The translations under genes and the position numbers were made by a program. This document shows positions 13,201 to 28,200 of a stretch of DNA of 64,000 nucleotides, one piece after another. The first letter of the stretch is position 1; every line of letters begins with the position of its first letter. The notes below the pieces were generated by a model, which saw only the letters and a program-made list of their open reading frames with translations, searched no databases and was not told where the DNA came from. The stretch is from Bugula neritina. Lineage: Eukaryota > Bryozoa > Gymnolaemata > Cheilostomatida > Bugulidae. The stretch covers positions 20,686,628-20,750,627 of the forward strand of contig OZ037767.1 in NCBI GenBank assembly GCA_964035545.1. Direction: 5' to 3'.

Positions 13201-16200
13201 AATTTTCATACTTTATGAAAAGTTGCTTTGTTCCAGTGTGTAACATAATCAACCATTTTCCACAGTAAAATCAGGAGATTTCACATTTTACAGAATAATT
13301 TTGTACACACCACACTTTATCATTTATGTCACAATTACTATATAATACAAAAGTTAAGGTCAAAACACACAAGCCAAAACTTGAGCCAGAAATCAGTCAA
13401 CGTTGGAAACAATTGAGGAAAAATACCAAGTGCTAAATCTCTTTGAGAACAAAATTTGTTCATTATTTATGGCGATAGTACAGAGTGAGTGCAAACTTCC
13501 CATAGTTTAAAGTTTTATTTAAATTTTACTAATTTCCACTTTATTTTCGCAGAGTGTGTTTATAATTTCAGTCACTTTCTATGTGTAGCTGTATGTATCA
13601 CAACCCTAAGATAGTCTTAAGATTCAGAGTAATAAATGCTAATGAAAGGCGACTATTTAAAGCAGTGAAAACTCTGCAGTGGTTGTTAGAATAAGCTTAT
13701 TATACGCTCCACTCGGGAGTTATCTACTCTACGGAATCATTAGTACACAGACTGCTACTGCTACATTCAATCAGGAGAATTCCACTAGCAGAGTACAACA
13801 CAGTAACCATTAAAAACTCTCGACAAGATCTGGTAGTTGGCATAGCGACACAATCAGAGATGTCAAAATAGTTGGCCAGTCTGGCATCTTACATGAACAG
13901 CAAATTACTTCAACTATATTTCAACTATTTTCAAGATATGAGCTAGCTAACACATTACTTCACAAGGTTCACAGTACATACAGGGAATTATCCATATAAA
14001 ATACTTTTCTAGATCTACTTCAAAACCTACGGCCTACATTGATAAATAAATTTATCTCGAGACTGACAAAAGAGGACAACCTCCGAAGAAAGACAGTAGA
14101 GAAAGAGAAACTACGGTGCTACGATTAGAGGTTAGCCAGTGAAAGCGCAAGTCAATTGCATGAGAAGACAAATTACAAAAATCAGTGCTGCTCAGTGATT
14201 TTAGATTGAAAATAGCGAGAAGATTAGACAGGAGCAAGTATACTGAGCGGCGTACTAGATTTGGGGTGTCGTGCCTTGGGCAGCCCAAGACGACTGATGT
14301 CTCCAGTGGTCATACACCTAGCACCCATGTTAGACTGAGACTTCACCTGCGCAGGCCGAGTTTTAAGAGGGTTACTGGGTGGTCGTGACACCCGCAACTT
14401 ACTTATTGTAGACAGATTAGCCTGAGAAACTGCAAATAATAAAGTGACGTCTCAACATCAGCTACAACGGTATACACTAACACTTGGTAAAACATGCATT
14501 CGAATCAAAGAAATAAAATGAAACAATACTTCTGCTAACCCAGCATTATAGCACAAATACCTGATAGGTCAGATTTCTTGCTTCTGTCCGCGATGTCAGT
14601 AGGGAGGGGTCTGGCAACGCTGAGTCTAGCCACACTCTTCTTTAGGTTGTCGGGCAACTCTGTGGTAGGCTTAGGTTTAGCTGCTGGTGCTACAACAGCA
14701 CATCGTGTGATGTAACATGTTAATAACACTCAGAGTGATTGAATAAGTACAAGATTACCGTACAGACAAGACGGGCGATGTGATTGGAGGAAAGTTGAGA
14801 GATTATCTGTGTAATGATAGACCCCCACAGAGCCAGTCTAACAGAGAGAAACAAGTCTGATGATTGTGGAATTCTTACATGCAAAATCAGCTTCTAACAA
14901 CCAGCAGCCATTTCACAATACATGGTGCAGTGCATGCGGCCTGTACAGTATAATACAATATTGTACTTACACAGTATAACATACTACTGTAATATATACA
15001 TGTAGCCTACACTGTATAATACTACACTGTAATATATGCATGTAGCCTACACTGTATAATACTACACTGTAATATATGCATGTAGCCTAAGTATATAAAG
15101 TAATCTGAAAGCAAGGAAGCCACCACCAATCCACCTCAAAGGAGTTGCACAGGGCAGGAGACACTAGCTATCTCACCAGCTGGACCACTAACCATGCCTA
15201 CACAGCTGGTTGTGGGGAGAGCAAAGCTGAAGTCTATTAGGGTTACTAGAAGAACATGAGGTACAGAGCAATCAGAGTATGTAGACCAGACGCAGCCACC
15301 AGAGGCAGCAGGGACGGCAGCACCACCACCACACAGACATCAGCTGCATGCAAATAATCACAATAAACAGGGAGCTGCATGCCAGTTGGGTTGAAGGGAA
15401 GTTACCTCCTCCTATGTCGCCACTACTATTAGCCTTAGGGTTCCCGTTAGCCTTAGACTTGCTGGCAGCAGTGCTGCAGGTAGACAGTCTGTTGACACTA
15501 CGACTCAGTCTATCACTGAGAGCGGGAGAGCCTGGGGCCCCCGAGGACCTGGCGTCAGAAGACTTAGCCCTAGCACCAGATGCAGTGATGAGACTAACAG
15601 GGGAGAAAGATATGCGTGCCTTCCCTCTCTGCCCTTGCTGCAAAGCTGTTGGTGTGAAATAAAACCAGACAGTAGTACAATGTTTACCATGGAGCTGATG
15701 GGATTACAGGAGAAGGAAGAGTACAATACTGTACAACGGCGGCAAGCGTACCACAACAGTGGTAAGCGTACCACAACAGTGGTAAGCGTACCACAACAGT
15801 GGTAAGCGTACCACAACAGTGGTAAGCGTACCACAACAGTGGTAAGCGTACCACAACAGTGGTAAGCGTACCACAACAGTGGTAAGCGTACCACAACAGT
15901 GGTAAGCGTACCACAACAGTGGTAAGCGTACCACAACAGTGGTAAGCGTACCACAACAGTGGTAAGCGTACCACAACAGTGGTAAGCGTACCACAACAGT
16001 GGTAAGCGTACCACAACAGTGGTAAGCGTACCACAACAGTGGTAAGCGTACCACAACAGTGGTAAGCGTACCACAACAGTGGTAAGCGTACCACAACAGT
16101 GGTAAGCGTACCACAACAGTGGTAAGCGTACCACAACAGTGGTAAGCGTACCACAACAGTGGTAAGCGTACCACAACAGTGGTAAGCGTACCACAACAGT

Positions 16201-19200
16201 GGTAAGCGTACCACAACAGTGGTAAGCGTACCACAACAGTGGTAAGCGTACCACAACAGTGGTAAGCGTACCACAACAGTGGTAAGTAAACATAAACTTA
16301 TAACACAGGTGGGTAGAAAACAATAAGATACCATTTCATTGGTGAAATGAACTTGCTTACATATTAGGGATGCAAAGTCATTCCACCAGTGAGAAGACAA
16401 CCCCCAGGCGAGACCCTCATAAGGTAAAGGCGGTAGTAGGTATGCTCAACTTAAGATTATTGAAAAGCACTGCTAGTGACGGTAGATCCATGCAGAGTCT
16501 ATGTAGCAGCAAATGCATACAGAAAGTTAATTGGATGCAAGACACAATCACAGCTGACAGCCTACCTCCCTCCCAACTACTTACAATGATCTGTTTGGTT
16601 AGACGACACCGTGCCCGCACTAATTCTACGGTGGCGGCTGGCTGCGTCTTGGGGACGCTTGTTGCTCGCCCCGCTAATATTGGTGGTACTCTTTGAGAGA
16701 GGCCGGGCTATGTACATGGCAGAGCTATCCTGACTGGTTGATCTCGGAGAAGATACTTCCCCGGGGGTTGCCGAGCCAGGTCGGGGAGAATCTAAACAGA
16801 TTGGTAGAAACAAGAATAAACTTGAAAACATGCAACATGCAATACACCACATGTCTACAACAAAGTCATAACAGTCAAGGAATGACAACTCTAAGTTGTT
16901 GAAAAAAGCTAGGCTACATAATCACAAATCTTGAAGCATAATACACAGATGGAATAAAAAATGCTTGACATGCATACGACAGTTACAGTACAAAAACTAC
17001 ACAGCGGAAACTCTACTCAGTGGATGCAGCTATATATAAGATATTGCTAATATCGGAGTGGAAACAGGCAGAAAAACTTAGCTAAGAATTGGCTCAGAAT
17101 GCAGGCAAGCAGGTTAGGAAAAGCTTCATTCAAAACTCAACAAAATGAAAAGTAAATTTAGTAAATTGGGAGTTGTGCCCCCAATGAGGAAATGGATTAA
17201 GATTAGTAAATGACATGTGGTGGTGTGTTAGACAAACTAGTGTGTGTACTGTGTAGTAAGTGTTAATAGAGAAATGTGGAAGGGGGGGAGGGGGTTAGAT
17301 GTTGAGCATACCCCATCTTACCTCTCCGGTACACAAAGTACACGGGGGACGGGGTTCGGTCACCCAACAACACATCCGAGCTGAACACACTCTCTATAAT
17401 TGTGTGAGACATTAGGGAGTTGTGTCACCACAATACATGGTCTGTAGTGTGCTAACACTAACAACGTGTACTTTTCTTATAAAAAAAGTTGGATATAACA
17501 GACTTGAGAAAATAAGTAACACCAAGTAACAAAGTGTTTGTTACAGTGAGAGGTATTAGGACAATATCACGGAGGAGAATAACAATACTGTGCATGGAAA
17601 CAGTAAATATATAAGAGGTGAAAGACAACCTTACGGCCACCTCAGCTCACAGTTATACTACACATTGGACTTTTTCTATACACAAGGACATAGCATCTGC
17701 AAGATGTTTGGTGTGGTGTGAACCCCCTGTGGCACCACTGCAGCATCTACAGCTTGCTTGGCCACATTCACAGCTGCAGGTGTGTACAGGTACATACAGC
17801 TAGACTATACAGTGATGCCATACAGGGCAGATATTGATATACTTCTATCTAATCAAGTAAGATGCTGCCACTAAGGTCAAGTACCATTAAAGGCAGGTAA
17901 TGCAGCTGCTAGAGCTGTATGCTGCATACGCAGAGAGTGGCAGTATCAATACAGAGTAGAAGTACTTAGTACAGAGTAGAAGTACTTAGTACAGAGTAGA
18001 AGTACCAATACAGAGTAGAAGTACTCAGTACAGAGTAGAAGTACTAATACAGAGTAGAAGTACTAATACAGAGTAGAAGTACTAATACAGAGTAGAAGTA
18101 CCAATACAGAGTAGAAGTACCAATACAGAGTAGAAGTACTCAGTACAGAGTAGAAGTACTAATACAGAGTAGAAGTACCAATACAGGGTAGAAGTACTAA
18201 TACAGAGTAGAAGTACTCAGTACAGAGTAGAAGTACTCAGTACAGAGTAGAAGTACTAATACAGAGTAGAAGTACTTCTATTAGATTTATCCTACCAACT
18301 AATCAGCTATAACAGAGCTGCATGTCTATTGATCTATTGATTGCATTGGCAAGTTAGAGAAAGACACATGACGCATGGCTATGAAGTTGTTAGAGAAGTA
18401 TGTAATCGCAAAGGGAGACAAACCGATATCCTGGTCTTTCTCTAACCTCCACTTAACGCAAGGTACAGGTTTGGCTGGGGCCCGTCACCTGGTTTATAGC
18501 ACACCCAGCATTTGAGACACTTTAGAAACCCTCCGAGTCTTTTGAGAACAACTAGTTGTTTTCCTTTCAGAATTTTACAATATGCACCACTACTATGAAA
18601 AACATCTGAGGGTGCCTGAAGTGTTTCTAGCACCAAACAGAAAGAGTAAAGAAGGTGCACCCAAAATTAGAGTTCCGTTCTGAGCAAAGACTTTGTACAC
18701 GCCTTAAAAGCTTAATTATATCATAATGAAATTATAAAAAATGGCTGATAAATTTATTCAAAATTTCACTCGAAAATTAACAAAAAACATAGTTCACTAA
18801 TTTGTGTGATTTGCTCAGAGCAGAGCTCTTTCAGTTAGAGGGGACTAAAAGAGAGACAGAGAGTAAGGTGTTAGCTTGCCTGCATGAGCACTCGCTGCCC
18901 GCCTGTGGTACGCATGAAACCTAGGGCAAACATTACCGTGGTCGGCCTCGTCACCAGACGCTGCCGATGTGGACTTCCTCATGGCTGACAGGTTGAGTTG
19001 CGACATAGACCGGGAGCCGGGAGAGGAAGTGAGAATGATGTCTTCAAATCTTGGCGCAGAGGAGCCAAAGCCGAATGACTCGTGTTTGCCCCGGCGCTGC
19101 TTCGTCTCCATCTCGGCTCTGTTTGCTCTCTCGATTCTCCTCTTCAGGAAGTTCCTCTTCCTCTCCTAGAAACAACCAGTACTTGGAATAACATCTGTGA

Positions 19201-22200
19201 CTGTACCGGAGCATCTGATTGGTTGAGTGAGTACACAACAGCCAATGGTGGTTGCACTGCCTAATATAATTTCAAAAATCAACTTTCAAGTTTAGTGAGT
19301 GATTTAATGGAAGAGCTAAAGAGGCACAGATGTTTGAAATCTAAGAAGTTGTCCGACCGTGAATTAAAACGCCAAAATTTTTAAACATGAATGGTTCACA
19401 AAAATATACATCTCTATGCTTAAATAGAAGTCTATTAGAGTAAGCTACTTCATTTATATTCAATTTCTGACCTCAACATGAAATGAGGTTTAATAATAGA
19501 GCAACTGAACGGATTTTGTCTTCATAGATATAAGATAGTATTAACTTTGATTTCGAATGAAACTGTGCAGTTAAAACCATAAAACAGGATAAGATTTCAA
19601 CATAAAGTTAAAGCATATGCAGAGATATTGAGTGAGAGCTAGGTGGATATATTATTCTTCTGGTGCAGTGTGGAGAGATCCAAACAGTTCACAAAGTCAA
19701 AGATCATACTAGATATTCTCATAGAAAACAACTTTGCCTGGGAAACACAAATTCAAAATAACTTAAGAAAACTTAGGCTACTGTAAAACGGATGACTAGG
19801 TGTGCAGTAACATACAAACACCAGTGACTAGTGACTAGTGAAATAATACGTATGACTGGAGAAGAACAAAAGCTCACTTCGTAATCTGTGTATGAAGTAG
19901 ACACCACCTAAGGAAATATTTGCTTGTCAACACATAGTAAATACAGGACACTGGTTATCACAATCTGAGGGAATTGTATTGTTGTGGAGGTATAAGACAG
20001 TATCTTAGCTTCACTGCTTCATCACCTGCCTTGAGGAATTAAATTAGTAACTCCTGCAATCTTCACAATGAAACTATTAGGTGTTATGCCTCACCTCCTG
20101 CAGCTTATATTTTCAACTTTTGGTAAACCGAAGCATTAAACATCTAATAAAACTGACTGTACTTCTATAATGAAGATAAAACATTTGTAAGACATGTTGA
20201 CTGCAGCTCAGAAAGGTCTATTGTTAAATCAAGATATACTGGAGTTATTAGTAAACAGGTAAAACATGACACACTGCAATGTGAAGGAAATGCCACGGTA
20301 ACCATGGTTTCATGTAGTAGAGCTGAACTATGAGCTACCAACACTGCCTATTAATGCTAAATAGTAACTTAACAAATTATACATTATGAATGCAAGAGTG
20401 TGAGTAATGGGTGATGGTTTCACCTAAGACATGTGATGTAATAGTGAGACGGCCTGAAGAAGAGAGGACACTGTATTGTATAACAGATAAAAGATGCAAT
20501 GACATCCCATTGTGCTGTTAATGTGGAACCCGAGCTGCACACAGCTTACATGAGGATAGCATAACTCAGCAGCAAGTCTTTTCTCCTTGCTCAGTGACTG
20601 AACATAAAGTCGGGCAGAAAGTCAATCTGCTGTTTTACATGTGTGAATAATAGCAAGAGATGAGCCCCGATTCACCGCAACACATTAGTTTATAGCATAC
20701 AGGAAGATTGTAACTAGGTTAGAGTTTTCCAAGTTGTCTTCCCTTACTAACTACTACTGCAGGGCGATTTCAATTTGACAATTAATTTTCTTGAACTTGA
20801 AGATTTACCATAGATTTGATAAACATGGTGAATGGACCAAGTTTGCCATGTAAGAGTAACTTGATATTACATCCTGAACATACACAGTGAAACCAGAGGG
20901 AAATAGCACACACCTTGCATACAATCAGCCTTAGCCTGTTGACCACTAAATGACCAGCCCTACGGCCAAGTAAAGCCAATTCAACACTCAATGTGTCGCA
21001 GAACTTAGCAACTGTCAAATTCACAGTATAAACTAAATTATATGTTTTGACCATGAGAAATATTCCTACATGATTACCTATACACAAGATGTTCTATTTC
21101 CGGAAAAGTACGAAGCACTAGAAAATGAAATCACAGCTAGAAAAGATAGGATTACTAACTGGAGGTGCTACACTAAGAACTGCAACTGACTTTACCAGCA
21201 AGGCTCTCTGTATTCTGTCTTCCCTTTTCAAATTGATCAGACTTTGAGATTCCAACACGTCAACATTAGACCCAGTCTCTGACCGGTGGTCGGCCAGGTA
21301 GCGGGCGACCTCCGTGTCAATGCTGCTAGCCAAGGACATCTGGTCGTCATCCCTCGTTGACGTTGAGCTACGACGTCTGCGCTGACTCACCAACTCATGC
21401 AGTGAGTCATGGTGAGAGTGAGAGTGGTGGCACTGGCATCCGTTTGTGATGATTGGAACATACACGATGGTCTGGTGCCCAGAGGCGGGAGATATCGGAC
21501 TACCAGAACTGGAGGGTCTACGACTAGGACTGTCAGCGGGTGAATAGAGCGGAAGGGTTTGGGAAGTCCAGGCATATCCTGATGGGGACTGCACAGAGGG
21601 CACCAAAGTGTATTCACCAGGATTACCAGGTGACTTGAGGGATCTAGGAGACTTGGTGTGAAGTCTGGTGGAGGAGATGGGGACCTTCTCCCTGCCACCC
21701 CCAACAGTTGTCTTTCTAGACAGATGATAGTTGGCCATGCTAGTAGAAGTACAGTTATCTTTACTACTTGAAGAGATCACAGGATTTACTCTCAGAGGTA
21801 AAGTGTTTGTTTGCCTAACACTGTTATCTAAATGATCTATACTAGTATATGGATCTATACTAGTAAATGTATCTAGACTAGTGAATGTATCTACACTAGT
21901 GGATGTATTTACACTAGCGGATGCCCTGCCCCCCTCCCCTATATCAATGTCTACACACTGCATGCCACCACTGCTGAGATTCAGACTGCATACCGACTCA
22001 TCTGCTCTTCGAATAGTTTCCTCCAAGTACTCCAGACTTGACATAGTTGCTGCCGATTGCTTGACCACAGGTGATGTCACAGTTTTATTGTCAGCACTCT
22101 GTACACCAGAGGAACAGCTACTAAGTGTTGCAGACTGTTGAGTGACGTCTGCTGTCTGACTAGGAGCAGCAGACGTATTAGTAATACTAGCAGACGTGTC

Positions 22201-25200
22201 CAGTACCCGCTCTCTCCCAATCTTTAGTATACCCTTAACAGGAGTGGGCTTCAGTATTGGGATCATCGACTCGATTTGAATATTCTGAGTTGGCGTAGGA
22301 GGAGATAAGTCAAGAGATTCCAACTTACTTGATCTCTCCTCTTCAATCAGTGAGAGCTCACGGGGACTAGACTTGGATTTGTTACGAAGTATCACTGATG
22401 TTTCCGTTGTGTTTCTAATATCTTTTATCTCTGGCATGTTGTTGGAATTAGAATCCATTTTGTCTCTTAATCAGCTGAGATTTGAGCAGTGAACAAGCTA
22501 GCAAATCAATTCTAGTTGTCTTCTAGTGTTTCATGTAACCTTTCAGAGCATACTGTACTTGTAATTGTATTCCATGTCGAAGCTAACTTTCACAACAATA
22601 ATCCACAGTTTGACTAGGGTAGCCCATGTCTGAACTAAACGTTAGAATGCACTGTCTACCTACTGTACAGCTGTTTAAAACGCAGAAAATGAAGGAACAA
22701 GTAGGAATTAGCAACTCGGGATGAACATCCACCTCCTTCCAATGCTAACACTGAAATCTCGATAACAGCAACTATAAACGACGTTCGACCTAACAGCTAC
22801 TGTAACTGCCCAAAACTATGCTACTTCATACCTTTAAGTTACAGCATATGCTATTTAAATTATTTGAAATTCGTTGTGTACAATAAGCAGGTACTACACA
22901 AAAGTAAATCTCTTGCAATCTGTGAAGTCTATATTGTCACTAGACCAAATTGAGGCTGCTTTCACCTGGTGGATATTTGGTCTTGTACAGTTAATAAACA
23001 ATTTTGCATTCAACATGTTGCTAATAAACTTGTCAAAAACAATAGGCAGCTCAATTAGTCACAAATAAGGTTTCTAAACTGCTGTAAGACTTGTTTATGT
23101 TTCAATAGAATTGAATATGTTAAAAGGCAGCATGAATACTTCACTTTAGTAGCTGAGTTGATGTAATAACATTCTTATCACACTCAACAGGAGGCATATA
23201 TATAAAAGCAGCTGCCAACAATGCAGGGCTAGTGTGCGCCAAACAGTCCCACAATTTAGCAAAATTCTCAAAACCAGAGACTTGGTTGTATGATTCCACA
23301 GAATTATACGAACAGTTATCAAAGTTTACACCTGGTGCTCCTTGCTCTGCACTATGGCCATCGCACTACTGTAATAACACAAATACACTACAAGCTACTG
23401 TAAGAACACATATCCACCATATACATTGTAAGGAGCTGATAATGTGTTATGCTCCTAAATAAAACGAGTTATTCCACAATGACCTCTATAGTTATTCTAT
23501 AGTCAAGATTGAGGTGAACACAATCCTAAAACGTGTAAATCTTGCAATTTTTCCAGAAAAAAAGGAAAAGCAACTCCACAATTTAGTACTGGTAGATAAA
23601 CCAAACATGTGGATGAATGCCAACCAGATAGTAAGTTCTATAGCAGACAACTGGACAGAGAGAGGAAGATACACATTCTACCCTTAAATCTATCTCCTAG
23701 AATGAGGTTGATGTGTAACAAGTTACAGTAGCATATCAGAAAGACTGTAGGAATATAGAGTGAGAGTGTAGAGAGGGGCACAGTCTATACGCCACACTTC
23801 AGAGAGACAAATGATGTGGGCGGAGAAATATAACATGTGGGCGGGTCACAGTTCATTTACTTTTCAAACACATCACATACACACCTTAGTGTCCAATATG
23901 ATACCCTACAACACATAGCAAGTATGTGATTTCAGAGTTATCCTTCCTTACACAATGAGATACCGGAAGAAGATAATTCCATAAAACTACAGTGTGTTGT
24001 ACCTTGGTGCAAAGATTAACACTAGATGTGTAGGAATCAAAGAGTTGTCTACTTAGTAATAAACTGTTAGCAAAAAGACTGAATATGATATAGCCAAGTG
24101 TACCTATAGATAGTTCACAAGTTTCAACACAAACCTCATCAACAGCTGACCAACCTAATTGTAGATAGGAACCCTAAGCTAAAGAAAAACTCACAGTAAC
24201 CTGCAGGTGATTTTATAATAAATTTAAACTTGGCTCAAATTCATTAAAGTTCACGGAGTCCACCAAAAAGCCATAAAACAGGTAGAATAGATATTATATC
24301 AGGTTAACTTATCATTTTATTCAACTTGATTTGCCAAAAAGCAAACTGGGCACAATATAGAAGATCATGACCTGAAATATGATTGGACAAGATAACTCAC
24401 TTCCTCTTCCTGCTCCTGACGCTTCCGCCTCTCCTCTGCAGCCCTCTGTCTCTCTCCATCCTTCAGCTTCAGGTCTTCCAGTCGCTTCTTTCTGATCTCC
24501 TGTTGCTTCAGCCTCAGCTCTTCAGCTGTAAGTAGAAATACAGAGGGTGAAAGCTACTCCCCTACTGTATGTGGAGAAAAAAGGCTTGACTTACCGAGAA
24601 TAAGAAATACACAAAATTTGTAGTTGTAAACACAGTATGATTACACAAAACATTCCAAATGGTGATATGCTATCCTTCAGCAGAACACACATGCCTTCTA
24701 CAGGTGGCAAGTCCTGGCAGAACTGTCATTACTTGTTAATTATATTCTAGTGAAGACACTACCTACACAGTACACTACCTACACAGTACACTACCTACAC
24801 AGTACACTACCTACACAGTACACTACCTACACAGTACACTACCTACACAGTACACTACCTACACAGTACACTACCTACACAGTACACTACCTACACAGTA
24901 CACTACCTACACAGTGCACTACCTACACAGTGCACTACCTACACAGTGCACTACCTACACGGTACACTACCTACACAGTGCACTACCTACACAGTACACT
25001 ACCTACACAGTGCACTACCTACACAGTGCACTACCTACACGGTACACTACCTACACAGTGCACTACCTACACAGTGCACTACCTACACAGTGCACTACCT
25101 ACACAGTGCACTACCTACACAGTGCACTACCTACACAGTGCACTACCTACACAGTGCACTACCTACACAGTGCACTACCTACACAGTGCACTACCTACAC

Positions 25201-28200
25201 AGTGCACTACCTACACAGTGCACTACCTACACAGTGCACTACCTACACAGTGCACTACCTACACAGTGCACTACCTACACAGTGCACTACCTACACAGTG
25301 CACTACCTACACAGTGCACTACCTACACAGTGCACTACCTACACAGTGCACTACCTACACAGTGCACTACCTACACAGTGCACTACCTACACAGTGCACT
25401 ACCTACACAGTGCACTACCTACACAGTGCACTACCTACACAGTACACTACCTACACAGTACACTACCTACACACCAGAACGGTTAAATACTTGGCTGAAT
25501 CAAGCTACCAGAATACTAGCTCCTCACACAATGGCAGATTCACTGCATTATTCATTAGTACATGTTGTTTGATGCTCTAACTGTGTAAATAACATGAAAG
25601 GAGAGACAATATAATCACAATCAGCAGCATAAGTGGCAGCATCAGATAACCAAGATTGATGAGTCACTCCTACATCAACCAATAGTGACTCACTCTAAAA
25701 ACCTGCCTGGCTGCTAACAGCTTATTGCAATTCGTACAAATATTATTGTTACAATTATGGGTGAGGATTTGCTGTAAGAATTGTTTCCCAAGCTGCCTGG
25801 CATGTGCCCTTTTATTCCAGCTGGCATCTCGTGTTTAGAGAAAGATTAGAAACATAAGGCTGATGGCAGCATGCATCATAATCCATCATAATCGACCCTC
25901 AATTATATCTATAACAACATTAATTAACAATCTTATAGTCTAATTGCACAACCTGACCCTTGAGACTGCCGACACACCAGGCATATGCTGCCACTGCTGA
26001 CGTTGCTGACGTTACTGTTTAGCTGCTATTCTACAGTTCTGAACACTACTACTGCTGCAATACCAGAACAGTAGACACTAAAATACTACAACTAAATATA
26101 ATGCTATTTGTCCTGTAGCACAAAATGCACAAAAATTGTCTCCCCCTTTCCTTAGAATATGCCTTGGCATCTATCACCTGAGTCATTGAATTGCAGGAGG
26201 CAAAGCAATGTCAGAGCTGACAAAATACCTTCTGTTTATTTTGACAAAACTGGAATGATACAGGAATGTTGGCAGCACAGCACCTCTGCAGAAATAAACC
26301 TCATCATCTATAGACAGGTAAATACTAGCTGGCAGTTAATATTGTACCACCTAAACAGATATGGCTGGCTGAATGGAGGATGTCAAGCACCCATATTATT
26401 ATAATATTTTAGCAATTTTATTATAAGTTCTATGAAACACTGCTTTATAGTCTGTCACAGGGGAAGGGTGGTAAAGGGTTGGTAAAGAGTGGATGGGGCT
26501 GGTAAGGAGTGGATGGGGGAAACTTTCCTAAGCCAGTTAACCAGAAGCTGTGCATGAAAGTTGAAACAGATGCCAGCAACACCTGTCTCTCAGTCTATTA
26601 GTTAGTCAGCACCGGCAGCAAGGCCCCAGAAGTATATCATAGCCCATAACTAAATTCATAATTTTTCAAATAACTCAACAATCCTAATGGACTTTCATTC
26701 AACATTCATTCTGAGAGACACTTAATAAAATTAAGTGAGCCTTGTAAAAAATTGTGTTTCATTGTAGATAAACATAAGTAGAATTTCTAAGTTTATACCA
26801 TTGTAAAAGATTTTCATCAAAAACAACTTTGAACTTGCTAAATGTACTTTGCCTAGCACATTCATCTGCTCTATAAAAAGATAATAGCCAAAACCATGAA
26901 AACATGACACAGGAAAGATGAAAAATATGGAGAATGGAGAGCAGATTGAGAAAAGATGAGGATTAGGTGAGGAACTTACAGACTTCTTCCTCCACAGTAT
27001 AACACTGAGAGCTCTTGTATTCCCCTATAGTAGCCACTACGTTTCCCAAAGTTGTCGTAAACATCTCTATATTGTCACGTACCCTCTAATACAGCTACCT
27101 ACACACTCGCCGACTGCAACATGCTGCTGATAACGTTACGACAGCCAGCGCTGATGTCCAACAGTATCCATGTCCAATTAGAGTGCATTCAAAGTATGAG
27201 CTAATTTAGCATATAATCCAGTAGCTTTGAACTGTATCAATTGTAGAAGTTACTTGGTGTAGCAGGTCGAGCCACTGCCCTCTTCCTAGTGTCTACTAAT
27301 AACTATAGACTGGCAGCAGAGGCAGCAGAGCTGTATTGATTAGTGCTGGTGATAAAAATAGACTCAGTTCTTATTAACCCATCGCATCATTTGACTGGGG
27401 GCACACGCGTACTACTCTAAACAGGAATGAGGCACGCCTCTTGGGCTATGTTGAGTTATATCATTGTAATTAACATTTTTGTAAGCAAATCTAAATAAAT
27501 AGACAGTAATATGTGAAGTAAACACAACAGTTGGGGTGTATTTATACTGACTAATCTGTATCTCTAGAAATTCTATGGCTGTTAATTTCATATTACCTAC
27601 TGTATATTTCATATTACCTACTGTATATTTCATATTATCTACTGTATATTTCATATTACCTACTGTATATTTCATATTACCTACTGTATATTTCATATTA
27701 CCTACTGTATATTTCGTATTATCTACTGTATATTTCGTACTACCTATTGTATATTTCATATTATCTACTGTATATTTCATACTACCTATTGTATATTTCA
27801 TATTATCTACTGTATATTTTATATTACCTACTGTATATTTCATATTACCTACTGTATATTTTATATTACCTACTGTATATTTCATATTACCTACTGTATA
27901 TTTCACATTATCTACTGTATATTTCATGTTACCTACTGCATATTTCACATTACCTACTGTATATTTTATGATGGCATAGGCAGTGCCCATTTTGTTTCTA
28001 TGCATATTACACCATGACTTCAAACCTATGCAGTTTGGCTCACCAAAACCTGCCATGGACACCCTAATAACTATTGCCTAGCATTGAGTTGCTGATCTTA
28101 CAGATAACTTGTTTTACAAAGTTTACAAAAAGAATTATATTGTCAGCGAGCAATTGTACTCTCAGTTAATAGTTGTACCACCAGTTAATAGTTATACCCT

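Noticed and set aside
15741-16287. CRISPR array
   Set aside because: Units are contiguous with no spacers, and the genome is eukaryotic.
15505-16400. Three long - strand frames of Tyr/His/Cys/Val-rich repeats
   Set aside because: They are translations of the stop-free 20-bp array; all three frames are equally open and no homology or start context supports them.
23325-23353. - strand ATG frame of ten codons before CACCAG|GTGTAA as another first exon
   Set aside because: Too short, weak donor, no further support.
24750-25580. Three + strand frames rich in TQCTTYTVHYLHS
   Set aside because: Products of the 16-bp minisatellite on the strand opposite to the host gene.
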